Below, piece by piece: positions 27,323-36,586 of a stretch of 64,000 bases of DNA. Both the position numbers and the translations under genes were made by a program. The notes beneath the pieces were generated by a model, which had not been told where the DNA came from, searched no databases, and worked only from the letters and a program-made list of their open reading frames with translations. The stretch comes from Caryophanales bacterium UBA5603 (lineage in GTDB: Bacteria; Bacillota_I; Bacilli_A; Izemoplasmatales; Hujiaoplasmataceae), in assembly GCA_002424815.1 (NCBI GenBank), contig DILB01000002.1, forward strand, positions 1 through 64,000. Reading direction: 5' to 3'. The number at the start of each line of letters is the position of its first letter. Positions within the stretch are counted from its first letter, which is position 1.

Positions 27323-27934
27323 ATGCCAATCATTGAATATAATCAAAAAGCCCTTGACCATTTAAAAAAAGTTGATTCAAAACTTGAGTATTATATTAAT
27401 TTATATGGTTATATTGAAGTAAATCGTAACCCTAATATTTTCGAGACAATTGTCTCAAGTATTATCTCGCAACAATTATCTCTAAAAGCTGCTCAAACGA
27501 TTGAATCTCGAGTTATTAAAAAAGTTGGATCTTTTAATCCGCTTAATATTCTATCCATCAGCGATGAAGAACTACGAGAGGCGGGTTTATCATATCCAAA
27601 AATCCGATATATTAAAGAACTTTCTAACAAAGTATTGAATAACGAATTGATTATCGACGATTTTGAATCTTTGACTGATGAAGAAGTTATACAACGATTA
27701 ATCACAGTCAAAGGCGTTGGTCGTTGGACCGCAGAAATGTTGGCGATCTTTTCTTTAGGGCGATTAGATATTTTTGCTTATGATGACTTAGCACTTAAAA
27801 AAGCTGTCATGAAAGTCCATGGATATAAAACCTTTAGTAAAATTCGTTATCAGAGATTAAAAAGTAAATATTCACCTTATGGAACTGTTGCATCAATTTA
27901 TTATTATGCAATCAAGGATAAAGAAGGCTTGTAA
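27323..27934 (+). CDS. DNA-3-methyladenine glycosylase II, AlkA-like
   Basis: This is a 203-residue HhH-GPD glycosylase that removes alkylated bases. Seen: IVSSIISQQLSLKAAQTI near residue 38, the helix-hairpin-helix LITVKGVGRWTAEMLAIFSLG near 125 (21 residues across the turn and following helix), and the catalytic Asp in AYDDLALKKAV near 150. It lacks the N-terminal domain of E. coli AlkA and matches the short bacterial type. I start at ATG 27323 with CGGAG upstream; the frame is open from 27281, but nothing there looks like a ribosome site. Confidence 0.9.
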   Translation: MPIIEYNQKALDHLKKVDSKLEYYINLYGYIEVNRNPNIFETIVSSIISQQLSLKAAQTIESRVIKKVGSFNPLNILSISDEELREAGLSYPKIRYIKELSNKVLNNELIIDDFESLTDEEVIQRLITVKGVGRWTAEMLAIFSLGRLDIFAYDDLALKKAVMKVHGYKTFSKIRYQRLKSKYSPYGTVASIYYYAIKDKEGL

Positions 27935-27949
27935 AAATGGGGAATTAAT

Positions 27950-28186
27950 ATGGGAAACAAAGACACTGCTAACCCACTATGGGGATTATTTGGCTTTTTT
28001 ATACCTATAGCTGGATTGGTATTGTATTTAGTTTGGCGATTTGATCGAATCAAAGATGGAAAATATGCACTCTATGGTGCTATTTTAGGCGCAATTATCC
28101 AATTAGGAATTTCAATTCTTTTAAGGATATTCTTGTTTGATTTCCTTCTCGAATTTTTTGGTTTTTTCTCAATGATTGCGTTCTAA
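27950..28186 (+). CDS. Small two-TM membrane protein
   Basis: This is a 78-residue protein with two or three hydrophobic segments (about 10-30, 40-58 and 60-76). GDKYALYGAILGA-like glycine content (DGKYALYGAILGA) suggests a helical hairpin. GGGGAATTA precedes the ATG, 15 bp after the glycosylase gene, so co-transcription is likely. The family is unknown. The tRNA promoter at 28197 starts just after its stop. Confidence 0.7.
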   Translation: MGNKDTANPLWGLFGFFIPIAGLVLYLVWRFDRIKDGKYALYGAILGAIIQLGISILLRIFLFDFLLEFFGFFSMIAF

Positions 28187-28196
28187 AAACTTTTGC

Positions 28197-28225
28197 TTGA
28201 CTTTCATTTTAATGAATAGTAAAAT
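28197..28225 (+). promoter_or_regulatory. Promoter of the tRNA-Glu-Val-Thr cluster
   Basis: TTGACT (28197-28202) and TAAAAT (28220-28225) are 17 bp apart, 31 bp before tRNA-Glu. Confidence 0.85.
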
Positions 28226-28256
28226 TGTAGTGCTAATGAAAAATGAAGGTCAACAG

Positions 28257-28332
28257 GGCTCGTTGGAGAAACGGTTAACTCACATGCCTTTCACGCATGC
28301 ATTCACGGGTTCGAATCCCGTACGAGTCACCA
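28257..28332 (+). tRNA. tRNA-Glu (TTC)
   Basis: Anticodon stem CATGC/GCATG holds loop CTTTCAC, anticodon TTC. The T loop is GTTCGAATC, the acceptor stem has one G-T pair, and CCA is encoded. Confidence 0.96.
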
Positions 28333-28335
28333 TAT

Positions 28336-28411
28336 GGAGGTTTAGCTCAGCCGGGAGAGCATCTGCCTTACAAGCAGAGGGTCGGCGGTTCGATCCCGTC
28401 AACCTCCACCA
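28336..28411 (+). tRNA. tRNA-Val (TAC)
   Basis: Acceptor GGAGGTT/AACCTCC is perfect; anticodon loop CTTACAA gives TAC; CCA is encoded. Three bases separate it from tRNA-Glu. Confidence 0.96.
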
Positions 28412-28412
28412 T

Positions 28413-28488
<76 letters not shown>

Positions 28489-28512
28489 TTACTGTGGCCA
28501 GCAATTCGAAAT

Positions 28513-28537
28513 GCGCACCTAACAAGTGCGCTTTTCT
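28513..28537 (+). terminator. Terminator of the tRNA cluster
   Basis: GCGCAC (28513-28518) pairs with GTGCGC (28526-28531), then TTTTCT. Confidence 0.85.
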
Positions 28538-28558
28538 ATTTGAAAGAAGGTTATTTAC

Positions 28559-29977
28559 TTGGCGCAAAACCTTGAAAAGAAAACTGAAATGATTTTATAT
28601 CAAAAACCTATTTGGAAAGGAATGCTATCCCTAGCAATTCCTGTGTTTCTAGTTAACATATTAAAGACTCTCCATGATGTTGTAGATGGTTTTTTTCTTG
28701 GTCAAGTACCTGGGGTTGATGATGGTGGAACAGCACTTGCAACGTTCATGCAAAGTGCCGTAGGAATCACATGGTCTGTGTACTTCATCTTTATTTCACT
28801 TGGTGTTGGTCTCAGTGTAGCGGGCAATGCATTGATTGGTCAATATGTAGGACGAAAAGATCCTGTTGGCTCAAAAAAATATGCTTCAAATGTAGTTATT
28901 ATGTCACTTTCTCTGGGAATATTGTTTAATATCATTTTATATATTGCTACGCCTATTTTGATGAGATTGATGGGTGCACAAGGATTAACGCTCGATTATT
29001 CGATTGTTTATCTTCGTACTCGTAGTTTTGAAATGCCATTTCTATTTCTCTCTTACGGATTTCAAGCGGTTAGACAAGCTTCAGGTGACACTGTGACACC
29101 AGTTGCAATCAGTGCGATATCAATCATCATTAATATCGTTTTTACTTGGTGGATGGTTTCAATTTTAAATATGGGCGTGTTCGGCGCTGCGCTTGCAACC
29201 GTGATTGGGAATATATCAATGTTACCAATGATTATGTATTTCTTTATTAAACCTAAGAACGGAATCAAAATCAGTTTAAATAAAGATGCTTTTGATTTAA
29301 ATATCATGCGACACCTGATGAAAGTAGCCATACCAGCTTCAATGGGGCAGGCGATTCAAGCATTTGGATTCGTCATTCTTAATACATTCATATTAGCCTA
29401 TGGCCCCGCCGTTTCTGCCGCATATTATGTCGGAAATAGAATAAATTCTCTAGTCATGTTTCCTGTATCTGCAGTTTCTTCCATATTAGCTATTTATATT
29501 GCTCAAAATATTGGCGCAAACAACATTCCTAGAGCAAAAGAAGCGTTTCGAACGTGTATGACTCTAGTTGTTTCGATGATGACTATTGGCGCATTACTGA
29601 TTGTTCCATTTCGTATGACGCTTGTCACATTATTTAATCCAGATCCTGTTACAGTTGAATATGCAGCTGAGTATACTTTATTTCTTCATTTGGGACTACC
29701 TTTAATGGGAATATTTCAAACATTTTTATCGACATTTCAGGGAAGCGGAGAAACAAAATACTCACTTTATATGGCACTCACAAGGTTGTGGATTATTCGT
29801 ATACCTTTAGTATTAGCTTTTATGTATTTAACCGATTTAGGTCCACTGGGTGTGTGGTATGCTATGCTAATAAGTAATATTATTATTGTGTTTGTTGGTT
29901 GGTATTTCTATACCAAAGTTAGATTTCAACCTAAAATTCGCTCAATTATTGCCGAACCCGAAAAGGTTTTGGTATAA
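28559..29977 (+). CDS. MATE family efflux transporter
   Basis: This 472-residue exporter has twelve predicted membrane helices in two six-helix halves, the MATE fold. Typical stretches are LAIPVFLVNILKTLHDVVDGFFLGQ near residue 25 and ALIGQYVGRKD near 93. FQAVRQASGDTVTP lies near 175, and the second-half VAIPASMGQAIQAFGFVILN near 250. The family exports drugs or metabolites in exchange for Na+ or H+; the substrate is unknown. I accept the TTG start at 28559 with GAAGG eight bases upstream; an ATG ten codons later lacks a good ribosome site. Confidence 0.93.
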   Translation: MAQNLEKKTEMILYQKPIWKGMLSLAIPVFLVNILKTLHDVVDGFFLGQVPGVDDGGTALATFMQSAVGITWSVYFIFISLGVGLSVAGNALIGQYVGRKDPVGSKKYASNVVIMSLSLGILFNIILYIATPILMRLMGAQGLTLDYSIVYLRTRSFEMPFLFLSYGFQAVRQASGDTVTPVAISAISIIINIVFTWWMVSILNMGVFGAALATVIGNISMLPMIMYFFIKPKNGIKISLNKDAFDLNIMRHLMKVAIPASMGQAIQAFGFVILNTFILAYGPAVSAAYYVGNRINSLVMFPVSAVSSILAIYIAQNIGANNIPRAKEAFRTCMTLVVSMMTIGALLIVPFRMTLVTLFNPDPVTVEYAAEYTLFLHLGLPLMGIFQTFLSTFQGSGETKYSLYMALTRLWIIRIPLVLAFMYLTDLGPLGVWYAMLISNIIIVFVGWYFYTKVRFQPKIRSIIAEPEKVLV

Positions 29978-29978
29978 T
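29949..29978 (+). promoter_or_regulatory. Candidate internal promoter for the phosphodiesterase gene
   Basis: TTGCCG (29949-29954) and TATAAT (29973-29978) are 18 bp apart and lie in the last codons of the MATE gene. Confidence 0.5.
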
Positions 29979-29994
29979 CAATTTGGGTGATTTT

Positions 29995-31110
29995 ATGAAA
30001 CCAATTGTTTTTCCTGATTATAAAAAATCAATTCTTAATGTTTCTACATCCATTTTGAATCATTATGGTGTTAAAATTAGCCATCCGACATTACCTCTCT
30101 TAGATAGCCACCTTTCGAAAAATTACCGAAATATAGTCTTGATTCTTGTCGATGGACTCGGAGAAGATGCAATAATAAAACATTTGTCATCCTCATCAAA
30201 ACTTTATCAAAATATGGCTTCAACTTTAACTTCGGTATTTCCTTCAACAACAGTTGCGGCAACAACTTCGGTTCTATCGGGGAAAACCCCTTTGGAAACC
30301 GGATGGTTAGGGTGGCATCAATATATTTCTGAAGAGGATGCGTCAGTCATATTCTTTTTAAATCGGGACTATTACTCTTTAAAATCTTATGACTATTTAG
30401 TCGCAGAAAGATATGTACCCTATTTAAATATTTATCAACAAATTACCGCGGTAAGTCCACATATTCATACACATGAGATTTTTCCTGCATTTAGGACACC
30501 AGAACATACTACTTTTGCTAAAATTTGTGAGACAATTAAAAATACCATCCAAGCGGATGGCAAACATTTTGTTTATGCTTACTGGGATAAGGTTGATTCA
30601 TTAATGCATGAATATGGACCGTATTCAAAACCAGTACATGACATGATAATGTCCGTTGAAGAAGGATATGCCAATCTGATAGCGTCAATTGAAGACGACA
30701 CTTTGGTGATTGTGATTGCCGACCACGGACAAGTTGACGTTGAAACAATACAATTGACAAATTATCCGTTAATTATTGATACTTTAAAGCGTCTACCTTC
30801 TAATGAATCTCGCGCATCTGTATTTTATGTCAAAGACTCGATGCATGAAGTATTCGAGAACGCATTTAATTCTCAATTTCGTCAATATTTTAATCTTTAT
30901 AAAACAGAAGATCTTCTAAAAATGGGGTTATTTGGAAATGGTAAAGAACATCCTCGTTTGCGAGATTTTCTGGGTGATTATGTTGCTATAGCGATTGATC
31001 ATTATATTTTAAGTACTGTCAATAACGATTTTGTAATGAGAGGGCAACATGCTGGTTTACTTAAAGAAGAAATGATTGTACCTTTGATTATTCATTCACC
31101 AAAAAAATAA
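29995..31110 (+). CDS. Alkaline phosphatase-superfamily phosphodiesterase
   Basis: This 371-residue protein of the type I phosphodiesterase/nucleotide pyrophosphatase family has no signal peptide. Seen: LILVDGLGEDAI near residue 46 with the first metal Asp, the nucleophile region FPSTTVAATTSVLSGKTPLETGW near 80 (Thr), YWDKVDSLMHEYGP near 195 and IADHGQVD near 240 with metal His. The substrate is unknown; relatives hydrolyse nucleotides or phosphonates. I use ATG 29995 (GGGTGA upstream) rather than TTG 29983. Confidence 0.9.
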   Translation: MKPIVFPDYKKSILNVSTSILNHYGVKISHPTLPLLDSHLSKNYRNIVLILVDGLGEDAIIKHLSSSSKLYQNMASTLTSVFPSTTVAATTSVLSGKTPLETGWLGWHQYISEEDASVIFFLNRDYYSLKSYDYLVAERYVPYLNIYQQITAVSPHIHTHEIFPAFRTPEHTTFAKICETIKNTIQADGKHFVYAYWDKVDSLMHEYGPYSKPVHDMIMSVEEGYANLIASIEDDTLVIVIADHGQVDVETIQLTNYPLIIDTLKRLPSNESRASVFYVKDSMHEVFENAFNSQFRQYFNLYKTEDLLKMGLFGNGKEHPRLRDFLGDYVAIAIDHYILSTVNNDFVMRGQHAGLLKEEMIVPLIIHSPKK

Positions 31111-31130
31111 GCCTTCCAATAAGGCTTATT
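31106..31130. terminator. Bidirectional terminator between phosphodiesterase and mgsA
   Basis: AATAAGCCTT (31106-31115) pairs perfectly with AAGGCTTATT (31121-31130). On the minus strand a long T run follows. It overlaps the mgsA stop codon. Confidence 0.9.
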
Positions 31131-31491
31131 AATAGAGACCTTTGATTAATAATTCCCCAGTTGATGAATTCGTCGCAAGTGGAATTTTATAAACATCACT
31201 GAGTCGAAGTAAAGCAGAAACATCTGGTTCATGAGGCTGTGCCGTTAAGGGATCGCGAAAGAAGAAAATTAAATCAATTTTTCCGTTTGCTACACGCGCA
31301 CCAATTTCTTGATCTCCTCCCAACGGACCTGAACGAAAACATCTAACGGTAAGGCCTGTCGCTTCAATAATTCTCTGTCCGGTTGTTCCGGTAGCGAAAA
31401 GCTCGTGCTTTTCGAGAACGCCTTTATGGGCAATTGCAAAAGCAATCATTTCGGGTTTCATCTTATCATGAGCGATTAATGCAATTCTCAT
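31129..31491 (-). CDS. mgsA: Methylglyoxal synthase
   Basis: This 120-residue enzyme converts dihydroxyacetone phosphate to methylglyoxal and phosphate, a bypass that relieves phosphate limitation. Seen: IALIAHDKMKPEMI at the start, ATGTTGQRI near 42, RSGPLGGDQEIGARV near 57 with the phosphate-binding residues, and FFFRDPLTAQPHEPD near 80 with catalytic Asp and His. Length is normal. GGAGGTAATCAT precedes the start, and ATTATA at 31524-31529 is a -10 box on the minus strand. Confidence 0.97.
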   Translation of the reverse strand: MRIALIAHDKMKPEMIAFAIAHKGVLEKHELFATGTTGQRIIEATGLTVRCFRSGPLGGDQEIGARVANGKIDLIFFFRDPLTAQPHEPDVSALLRLSDVYKIPLATNSSTGELLIKGLY

Positions 31492-31567
31492 ATGATTACC
31501 TCCATAGAGTCAAGATTGGCTTCATTATATCATAGTTGTTTTTTCGGCGAAAGATGATTTATAAACT

Positions 31568-31630
31568 AAATTTCCGTTCTGGAAAAATGGAAATTTATGG
31601 CTTGCATTCTATAATTTGATTTGATATAAT
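31568..31630 (+). promoter_or_regulatory. tRNA-Tyr promoter and upstream inverted repeat
   Basis: TTGCAT (31602-31607) and TATAAT (31625-31630) are 17 bp apart, ahead of tRNA-Tyr. Just upstream an 8-bp inverted repeat AAATTTCC (31568-31575)/GGAAATTT (31589-31596) sits between this promoter and that of divergent mgsA. Confidence 0.75.
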
Positions 31631-31656
31631 GTAATAGCCGATTAAATAAGGCATTT

Positions 31657-31741
31657 GGAGGGGTAGCGAAGTGGCTAAACGCGGCAGACTGTAAATCTGC
31701 TCCCTATGGGTTCGGCGGTTCGAAACCGTCCCCCTCCACCA
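31657..31741 (+). tRNA. tRNA-Tyr (GTA)
   Basis: A class II tRNA with a long variable arm. Anticodon stem GCAGA/TCTGC holds loop CTGTAAA, anticodon GTA. Acceptor GGAGGGG/CCCCTCC, CCA encoded. Confidence 0.95.
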
Positions 31742-31754
31742 CTAATCAATCAAG

Positions 31755-31777
31755 GCAGACTATGTCTGCTTTTTTTA
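31755..31777 (+). terminator. Terminator after tRNA-Tyr
   Basis: GCAGAC (31755-31760) pairs with GTCTGC (31764-31769), then a T run. It may also stop minus-strand transcription from the convergent CotH gene. Confidence 0.85.
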
Positions 31778-31781
31778 TTTT

Positions 31782-33617
31782 TTAGAATTTTTGTATTTCA
31801 TTATTTAGCCAATGAATTCTTGTATCAAGGTAATAATATAAAAACCACATTTGGTCTTCATATGTTTTTGCATCATAGACCTCTTGGGCGGTATACCAAT
31901 CCCAGTTTTTACCAATAATATCCCACTTATTAAAGTTGAGGTATCGTGATTTAGCAATAGAATCGGAAGTTGGATATATTTGATCAAGAAGCGAAAGAAT
32001 ATTCGATTCATAAATCTCGTTCCACCGAGCTTTCAAATTTGCGCGGAAAGAGGGATATTTCATCAGATAATGGAAAAAAATGTTTTTAAATTCAAGTGAA
32101 GTATACCAACCTTCAGGAATACGCAAATCATATTGAAGATGGCCTGGATTTCCAGCTGATAAATCAAAATCCCAAATGGGACCCATTTTTAGTTTTTCGC
32201 CTTTAGGCTTGTAAAAGAAAACACTTGAATAACCTGAGTCAACATTTTTGAATACTTCTTGAACAATAAACCAATCGATGAAAGATGCTTCGTCAATTAA
32301 ATGCGAATAATCGAGTTGCGAATGGAGGGTTAAATATAAAGTATTTATATAATTTTCAATGTAGTTGTATTGATCTTGAGAATAATTAATGGAATCTCGA
32401 GAGGGTGATTTTATAACGAAATATATATTGTATAAAAAGAAGTAGTTTTCGGTTTTATCATTGTAATCCCAAAGACGTTGATCCAATTCAATAAGGTACC
32501 CAGTATCAATGTCGCTAGAATCTTCTTCGATATTAATGCGATTCGGCGATACTTCGATTTGATCAGTTAACATGTAATTACCAAGATATTCTTGATTCAT
32601 ATACACATCAACAAATTGGGCAGAGGGAGTATATTCCATACCCATGTTTTTGGCCATATTATAAGCAAGGTAATTTCTAATTAATGTGTGATCGGTATAA
32701 TTAGCAAGCAAAACCCAATCCTTTTGAGCATACTCTGATAACATCGAAGTCTTTACCTCAAACTTAATTTTATAAGGTTTTTTAGGCATAAATGCAGTTG
32801 AATTACCGCGAACTCTTATCTGCATCGAAGCATTCTCTATTAAAGTGGTTGAAACCAAATTTTGGTCAAAAACTTTCAAAGACAAACTTCCGGGAACATA
32901 ATAATCTTTTGAGGTAACCGACTCATTATTGAGGGTTGTTATATGAATTTCAGGAATTTGTGGTAACTCATTTATTGCATTCATAGTAACAGGAATATTA
33001 TAATCACGAGTAATTGATTTGTAAGTAATGCGAGCTGTGAAATTGACTGTTTGTCGAACAAGTGGGAATGTAAAAATAAACCGACTATTATATATACGAG
33101 AATGATCAACTGAGTAATTTATTGAAACACCAGCAATTGATAATATTGGCAGATTAAAATCACTTGAAATAGTGACAGGAAAAACTGTGAGAAGTTGAGA
33201 ATAAACATCATCGAAAAATAGATCAACTTGAGCTTCATTATAGAGAATTTCATCACGTAGTTGAATGACAATAAAAATTTTATCTATGATGACGCCCTTA
33301 TATTCAAATCGTAAGGTTAATTGAATCTCTTTATCAAAGGCAAGTTTTTCATATTTGAGTTGTCGGTTCTGTAAAACAATACCATCAACCAGATATGTGA
33401 GTGACATGTCTAAAACAGATGGAGTTGGAAGCGTTACATCTTGTGTAAGCGCAGAAGGTAAACTCGAAATCAGGAGAGAGTATTCGGACTCAATGGTTAG
33501 ATGTCTTTCATCAGTCAAAGTAGTTGTCGAAACACTTGAAGTAGAAAAAGTCAAAGTACATCCCGACATCATTAAAAAGATGAAAAAAATAAAAAAAACT
33601 TGATTCAGTTTTTTCAC
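31782..33617 (-). CDS. CotH-family lipoprotein with N-terminal Ig-like region
   Basis: This 611-residue secreted lipoprotein starts at GTG 33617 with AAAGGTGG upstream. The signal peptide ends in lipobox LMMSGC (Cys 20). Two beta-rich repeats follow (about 40-120 and 125-210; both contain a LP-type strand then a TITYRV-like strand), probably bacterial Ig-like domains. The CotH kinase-like domain covers about 220-600: IRVRGNSTAFMPKKPYKIKF, WVLLANYTDHTLIRNYLA, VYMNQEYLGNYMLTDQ and GPIWDFDLSAGN. It is a longer relative of the protein at 7307. The Asp residues of the metal motif are kept, so activity is plausible. The substrate is unknown. Confidence 0.88.
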   Translation of the reverse strand: MKKLNQVFFIFFIFLMMSGCTLTFSTSSVSTTTLTDERHLTIESEYSLLISSLPSALTQDVTLPTPSVLDMSLTYLVDGIVLQNRQLKYEKLAFDKEIQLTLRFEYKGVIIDKIFIVIQLRDEILYNEAQVDLFFDDVYSQLLTVFPVTISSDFNLPILSIAGVSINYSVDHSRIYNSRFIFTFPLVRQTVNFTARITYKSITRDYNIPVTMNAINELPQIPEIHITTLNNESVTSKDYYVPGSLSLKVFDQNLVSTTLIENASMQIRVRGNSTAFMPKKPYKIKFEVKTSMLSEYAQKDWVLLANYTDHTLIRNYLAYNMAKNMGMEYTPSAQFVDVYMNQEYLGNYMLTDQIEVSPNRINIEEDSSDIDTGYLIELDQRLWDYNDKTENYFFLYNIYFVIKSPSRDSINYSQDQYNYIENYINTLYLTLHSQLDYSHLIDEASFIDWFIVQEVFKNVDSGYSSVFFYKPKGEKLKMGPIWDFDLSAGNPGHLQYDLRIPEGWYTSLEFKNIFFHYLMKYPSFRANLKARWNEIYESNILSLLDQIYPTSDSIAKSRYLNFNKWDIIGKNWDWYTAQEVYDAKTYEDQMWFLYYYLDTRIHWLNNEIQKF

Positions 33618-33692
33618 AGAAGTGCGCCACCTTTCTTTATCATGAATATAGTATCATAAATCTTATTTTTAGGTAATACAAAGTAAAAAAAA

Positions 33693-33711
33693 GAATGCCG
33701 TAAGGCATCCA
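33693..33711 (-). terminator. Terminator of the nrdDG operon
   Basis: On the minus strand GGATGCC, loop TTAC, GGCATTC (one G-T pair) is followed by eight T. Confidence 0.85.
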
Positions 33712-33712
33712 G

Positions 33713-34405
33713 TTAGAACATTAAGACAACATTACTTTGATATAGCTTCAAAAATTCCGCAAATTCAGCAATCTGTTTTTCTGAATAGGGTGGTTCATTG
33801 ATTAGAGGAGTATGCTTTTCTAAATATCTTAAGGGTTTGCGATAAGGATTTAATACATAACGAGGAACATTAGGCAATTCTTTCGCCATTGTAATCAAAT
33901 CGTCGAGAGAAAGTTGAGGAATCACGGTTGTTCTTACTTCAAAATCAATTTTCGCATCTAGAAGCACTTGAATCGTTTCCAAAACAATTTCTGATGATGC
34001 ATGTTCTCCGCAAATTTCTTGATATCGATTAGATGGAGATTTGTAATCTATGGCTACATAATCGAGTAGATTAGATTTAAGTAATGCTTTTACTAAATGA
34101 GGATTGGATCCATTCGTATCAATTTTGGTAAGATATCCCAACATTTTCATCGATTTAAAAAATTCAATTAAATCATCGTGAAGTGTAGGTTCACCACCTG
34201 AAACAACAATCGCATCAATCATACCTTGTCTTTTAACTAGAAATTCATTCAGTTCATCAATATCAAGTATGACATTCAAATCTTCAATAAGGGATCTATT
34301 ATGGCAGTAGAAGCAGTTGTAATTACATCCTGGAACAAATAGAACTGTAGAAATTTTTCCTGGGTAATCAATTAGTGAAGACTTAACGATTCCCGAAAAA
34401 ATCAT
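33713..34405 (-). CDS. nrdG: Anaerobic ribonucleotide reductase activating protein
   Basis: This 230-residue radical SAM activase installs the glycyl radical on NrdD. The cluster motif CNYNCFYC is near residue 27, with VVSGGEPTLH near 65 as SAM-binding GGE and IDTNGSNP near 95. It is longer than E. coli NrdG (about 154 residues) and resembles the PflA-like NrdG of Firmicutes. It overlaps the nrdD stop by 4 bp, so the two are coupled. Confidence 0.95.
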   Translation of the reverse strand: MIFSGIVKSSLIDYPGKISTVLFVPGCNYNCFYCHNRSLIEDLNVILDIDELNEFLVKRQGMIDAIVVSGGEPTLHDDLIEFFKSMKMLGYLTKIDTNGSNPHLVKALLKSNLLDYVAIDYKSPSNRYQEICGEHASSEIVLETIQVLLDAKIDFEVRTTVIPQLSLDDLITMAKELPNVPRYVLNPYRKPLRYLEKHTPLINEPPYSEKQIAEFAEFLKLYQSNVVLMF

Positions 34406-36519
34406 GCTTCTGAAACTCCTAGGTCAATTTCCTCGTCTCGGATAACATATTTAACACGGTCAATATATTCAGCTTTTTTGCCTTTATTAAAATTTTGTAC
34501 TGGGCGTAGATAACCAACGACACGGGTATATACTTCAGCCGGCTTACCACATGTTGGACACTTAAAGTGTTCTCCCGAAATATATCCATGTTCGTTACAT
34601 ACTGAAAAAGTTGGAGTGATAGATATATAAGGTAATTTGTACTTAGTAAAAACTTTGCGAATCAATTCTTTTGTTGTTTGAGTATCTTTTACACGTTCAC
34701 CTAAATATAAATGAAGAACTGTTCCGCCGGTATAAAGAGATTGAAGTTCATCTTGAAGATCGAGAGTTTCAAATATATCATCTGTGAAGCCAACTGGTAG
34801 TTGTGAAGAATTAGTATAATAAGGAACTTTATCTCCCGAGCAAATAATGTCGGGGAAACGTTCTCTATCTTGTTTAGCAAGTCGGTAAGACGTTCCTTCC
34901 GCCGGTGTAGCTTCCAAGTTATAATAGTTACCGGTCTCTTCTTGAATATCTTTAATGACATCGCGCATATAATTTAATGTTTTTATGGCAAATGCTTGAC
35001 CCGCTTTTAATGTTAAATTAATATCCTTACCAAATAAATTTTGAATGGCTTCGTTCATTCCGATTAAACCAATAGTATTGAAATGGTTGAACCAATAAGA
35101 TCCGCTTTTAAGTTTTACATCCTTAAGATAATAGGAACTATAAGGATATAAACCTTTAGTTGTTTGTTCTTCAATAACTTTGCGTTTCATCTCTAAACTT
35201 TTTTTGGCGATATTAATAGTTGCCCAAAGGCGAGTAAAAAATTCCGATTCTGATTTAGAAAGATAAGCAAGGCGAGGAAGGTTAACAGTAACAACCCCAA
35301 TAGATCCCGTTAAGGGGTTAGAGCCAAACAATCCACCACCACGTTTACGTAGTTCTGATGTGTCGAGGCGAAGGCGGCAGCACATAGACAAGGCGTCTTC
35401 AGGAGAAAGATCACTATTGATATAATTGGAAAAATAAGGTATACCATATTTCGCGGTAATTTCCATATATTTTTCAACCACAGGTGAATCCCATGCAAAA
35501 TCCTTTGTAACATTAATTGTCGGTATCGGAAAAGTAAAGACTCTTCCTTTGGCATCACCCTCCATCATGACATCACAAAACGCCATGTTAAGCATATCCA
35601 TTTCAGCTTGAAAATCACCATAAGTTTCAGGCATTAATCTTCCACCAATTAAGATGTTTTGATCTCTAAGAGTTGATGGGGCTATGATGTCAAAAGTCAA
35701 ATTACTGAAAGGGCATTGGAAACCGACCCTGGTTGGAACGTTTAGATTGAATATAAATTCTTGCAAAGCTTGTTTTACAGCTTTATATTCTAACTTATCA
35801 TATCGTATGAAAGGAGCGGCATAAGTATCAAAAGACGACCAAGCCTGTGCACCCGCAGTTTCACCTTGAGTTGTAAAAGTCGAGTTAATAATCTGACCAA
35901 GAAATGAACGAAGATGTTTAGGAGGGTTTGATTCAACCTTACCAATAACACCGCCAAAACCATTGACAAGAATTTGTCTAAGATCCCAACCTGCACAATA
36001 AGGTCCAAAGAATCCTAAATCATGAATATGAATGTCTCCTTGAAGATGAGCATCTCTGACATCTTGTGAATATATTTCATGCAACCAATAATTTTTAGTA
36101 AATTCTTCACGAACATAATTGTTAAGACCATTAATAGATTTAGAAGTATTAGCATTCTCGTTAATTTGCCAATCCCGATCATTAAGATATTCAGTAAACA
36201 TATCAATAGTAGCACCTATTAAAGCATTAGCCTCACGGGATGAACGACGTTTTTCGCGATATAAAATAAACGCTTTAGCTGTCTTAGCGTGACCATTTTC
36301 GATTAGAACTTTTTCAACAATATCTTGAACGCCTTCAACATCAGCGATACCGTTCGGATATTTTTGTTCGCACAAATAACAGACTTCATCTGCGAGTTGT
36401 TCTGATTTCGCAAAATCAGAACCTCCAACTGAACTAGCTGCCTTAAAAATCGCTAGTACTATTTTTTCTTTTCTAAATGGAGCTAGTGATTGATCGCGTT
36501 TGATAATCTGTTTAATCAT
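34402..36519 (-). CDS. nrdD: Anaerobic (class III) ribonucleoside-triphosphate reductase
   Basis: This 705-residue glycyl-radical enzyme makes deoxynucleotides without oxygen. An ATP-cone regulatory domain fills residues 1-90 (IKQIIKRDQSLAPF at the start). The barrel contains GRVFTFPIPTINVTKDFAW near 315 and MCCRLRLDTSELRKRGGGLFGSNP near 375 with the active-site cysteines. The C terminus has a zinc site (CNEHG to CPTCG) and the radical Gly669 in RVVGYLR. AAAGGAG precedes the ATG. It forms a two-gene operon with nrdG. Confidence 0.97.
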   Translation of the reverse strand: MIKQIIKRDQSLAPFRKEKIVLAIFKAASSVGGSDFAKSEQLADEVCYLCEQKYPNGIADVEGVQDIVEKVLIENGHAKTAKAFILYREKRRSSREANALIGATIDMFTEYLNDRDWQINENANTSKSINGLNNYVREEFTKNYWLHEIYSQDVRDAHLQGDIHIHDLGFFGPYCAGWDLRQILVNGFGGVIGKVESNPPKHLRSFLGQIINSTFTTQGETAGAQAWSSFDTYAAPFIRYDKLEYKAVKQALQEFIFNLNVPTRVGFQCPFSNLTFDIIAPSTLRDQNILIGGRLMPETYGDFQAEMDMLNMAFCDVMMEGDAKGRVFTFPIPTINVTKDFAWDSPVVEKYMEITAKYGIPYFSNYINSDLSPEDALSMCCRLRLDTSELRKRGGGLFGSNPLTGSIGVVTVNLPRLAYLSKSESEFFTRLWATINIAKKSLEMKRKVIEEQTTKGLYPYSSYYLKDVKLKSGSYWFNHFNTIGLIGMNEAIQNLFGKDINLTLKAGQAFAIKTLNYMRDVIKDIQEETGNYYNLEATPAEGTSYRLAKQDRERFPDIICSGDKVPYYTNSSQLPVGFTDDIFETLDLQDELQSLYTGGTVLHLYLGERVKDTQTTKELIRKVFTKYKLPYISITPTFSVCNEHGYISGEHFKCPTCGKPAEVYTRVVGYLRPVQNFNKGKKAEYIDRVKYVIRDEEIDLGVSEA

Positions 36520-36557
36520 AATAGATACTCCTTTAAATTTCTCTTCGTGTATAATAC

Positions 36558-36586
36558 ATAATAGAAAAACAAAATATCTTTGTCAA
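36558..36586 (-). promoter_or_regulatory. nrdD promoter
   Basis: On the minus strand TTGACA (36586-36581) and TATTAT (36563-36558) are 17 bp apart. No convincing NrdR box is visible. Confidence 0.8.
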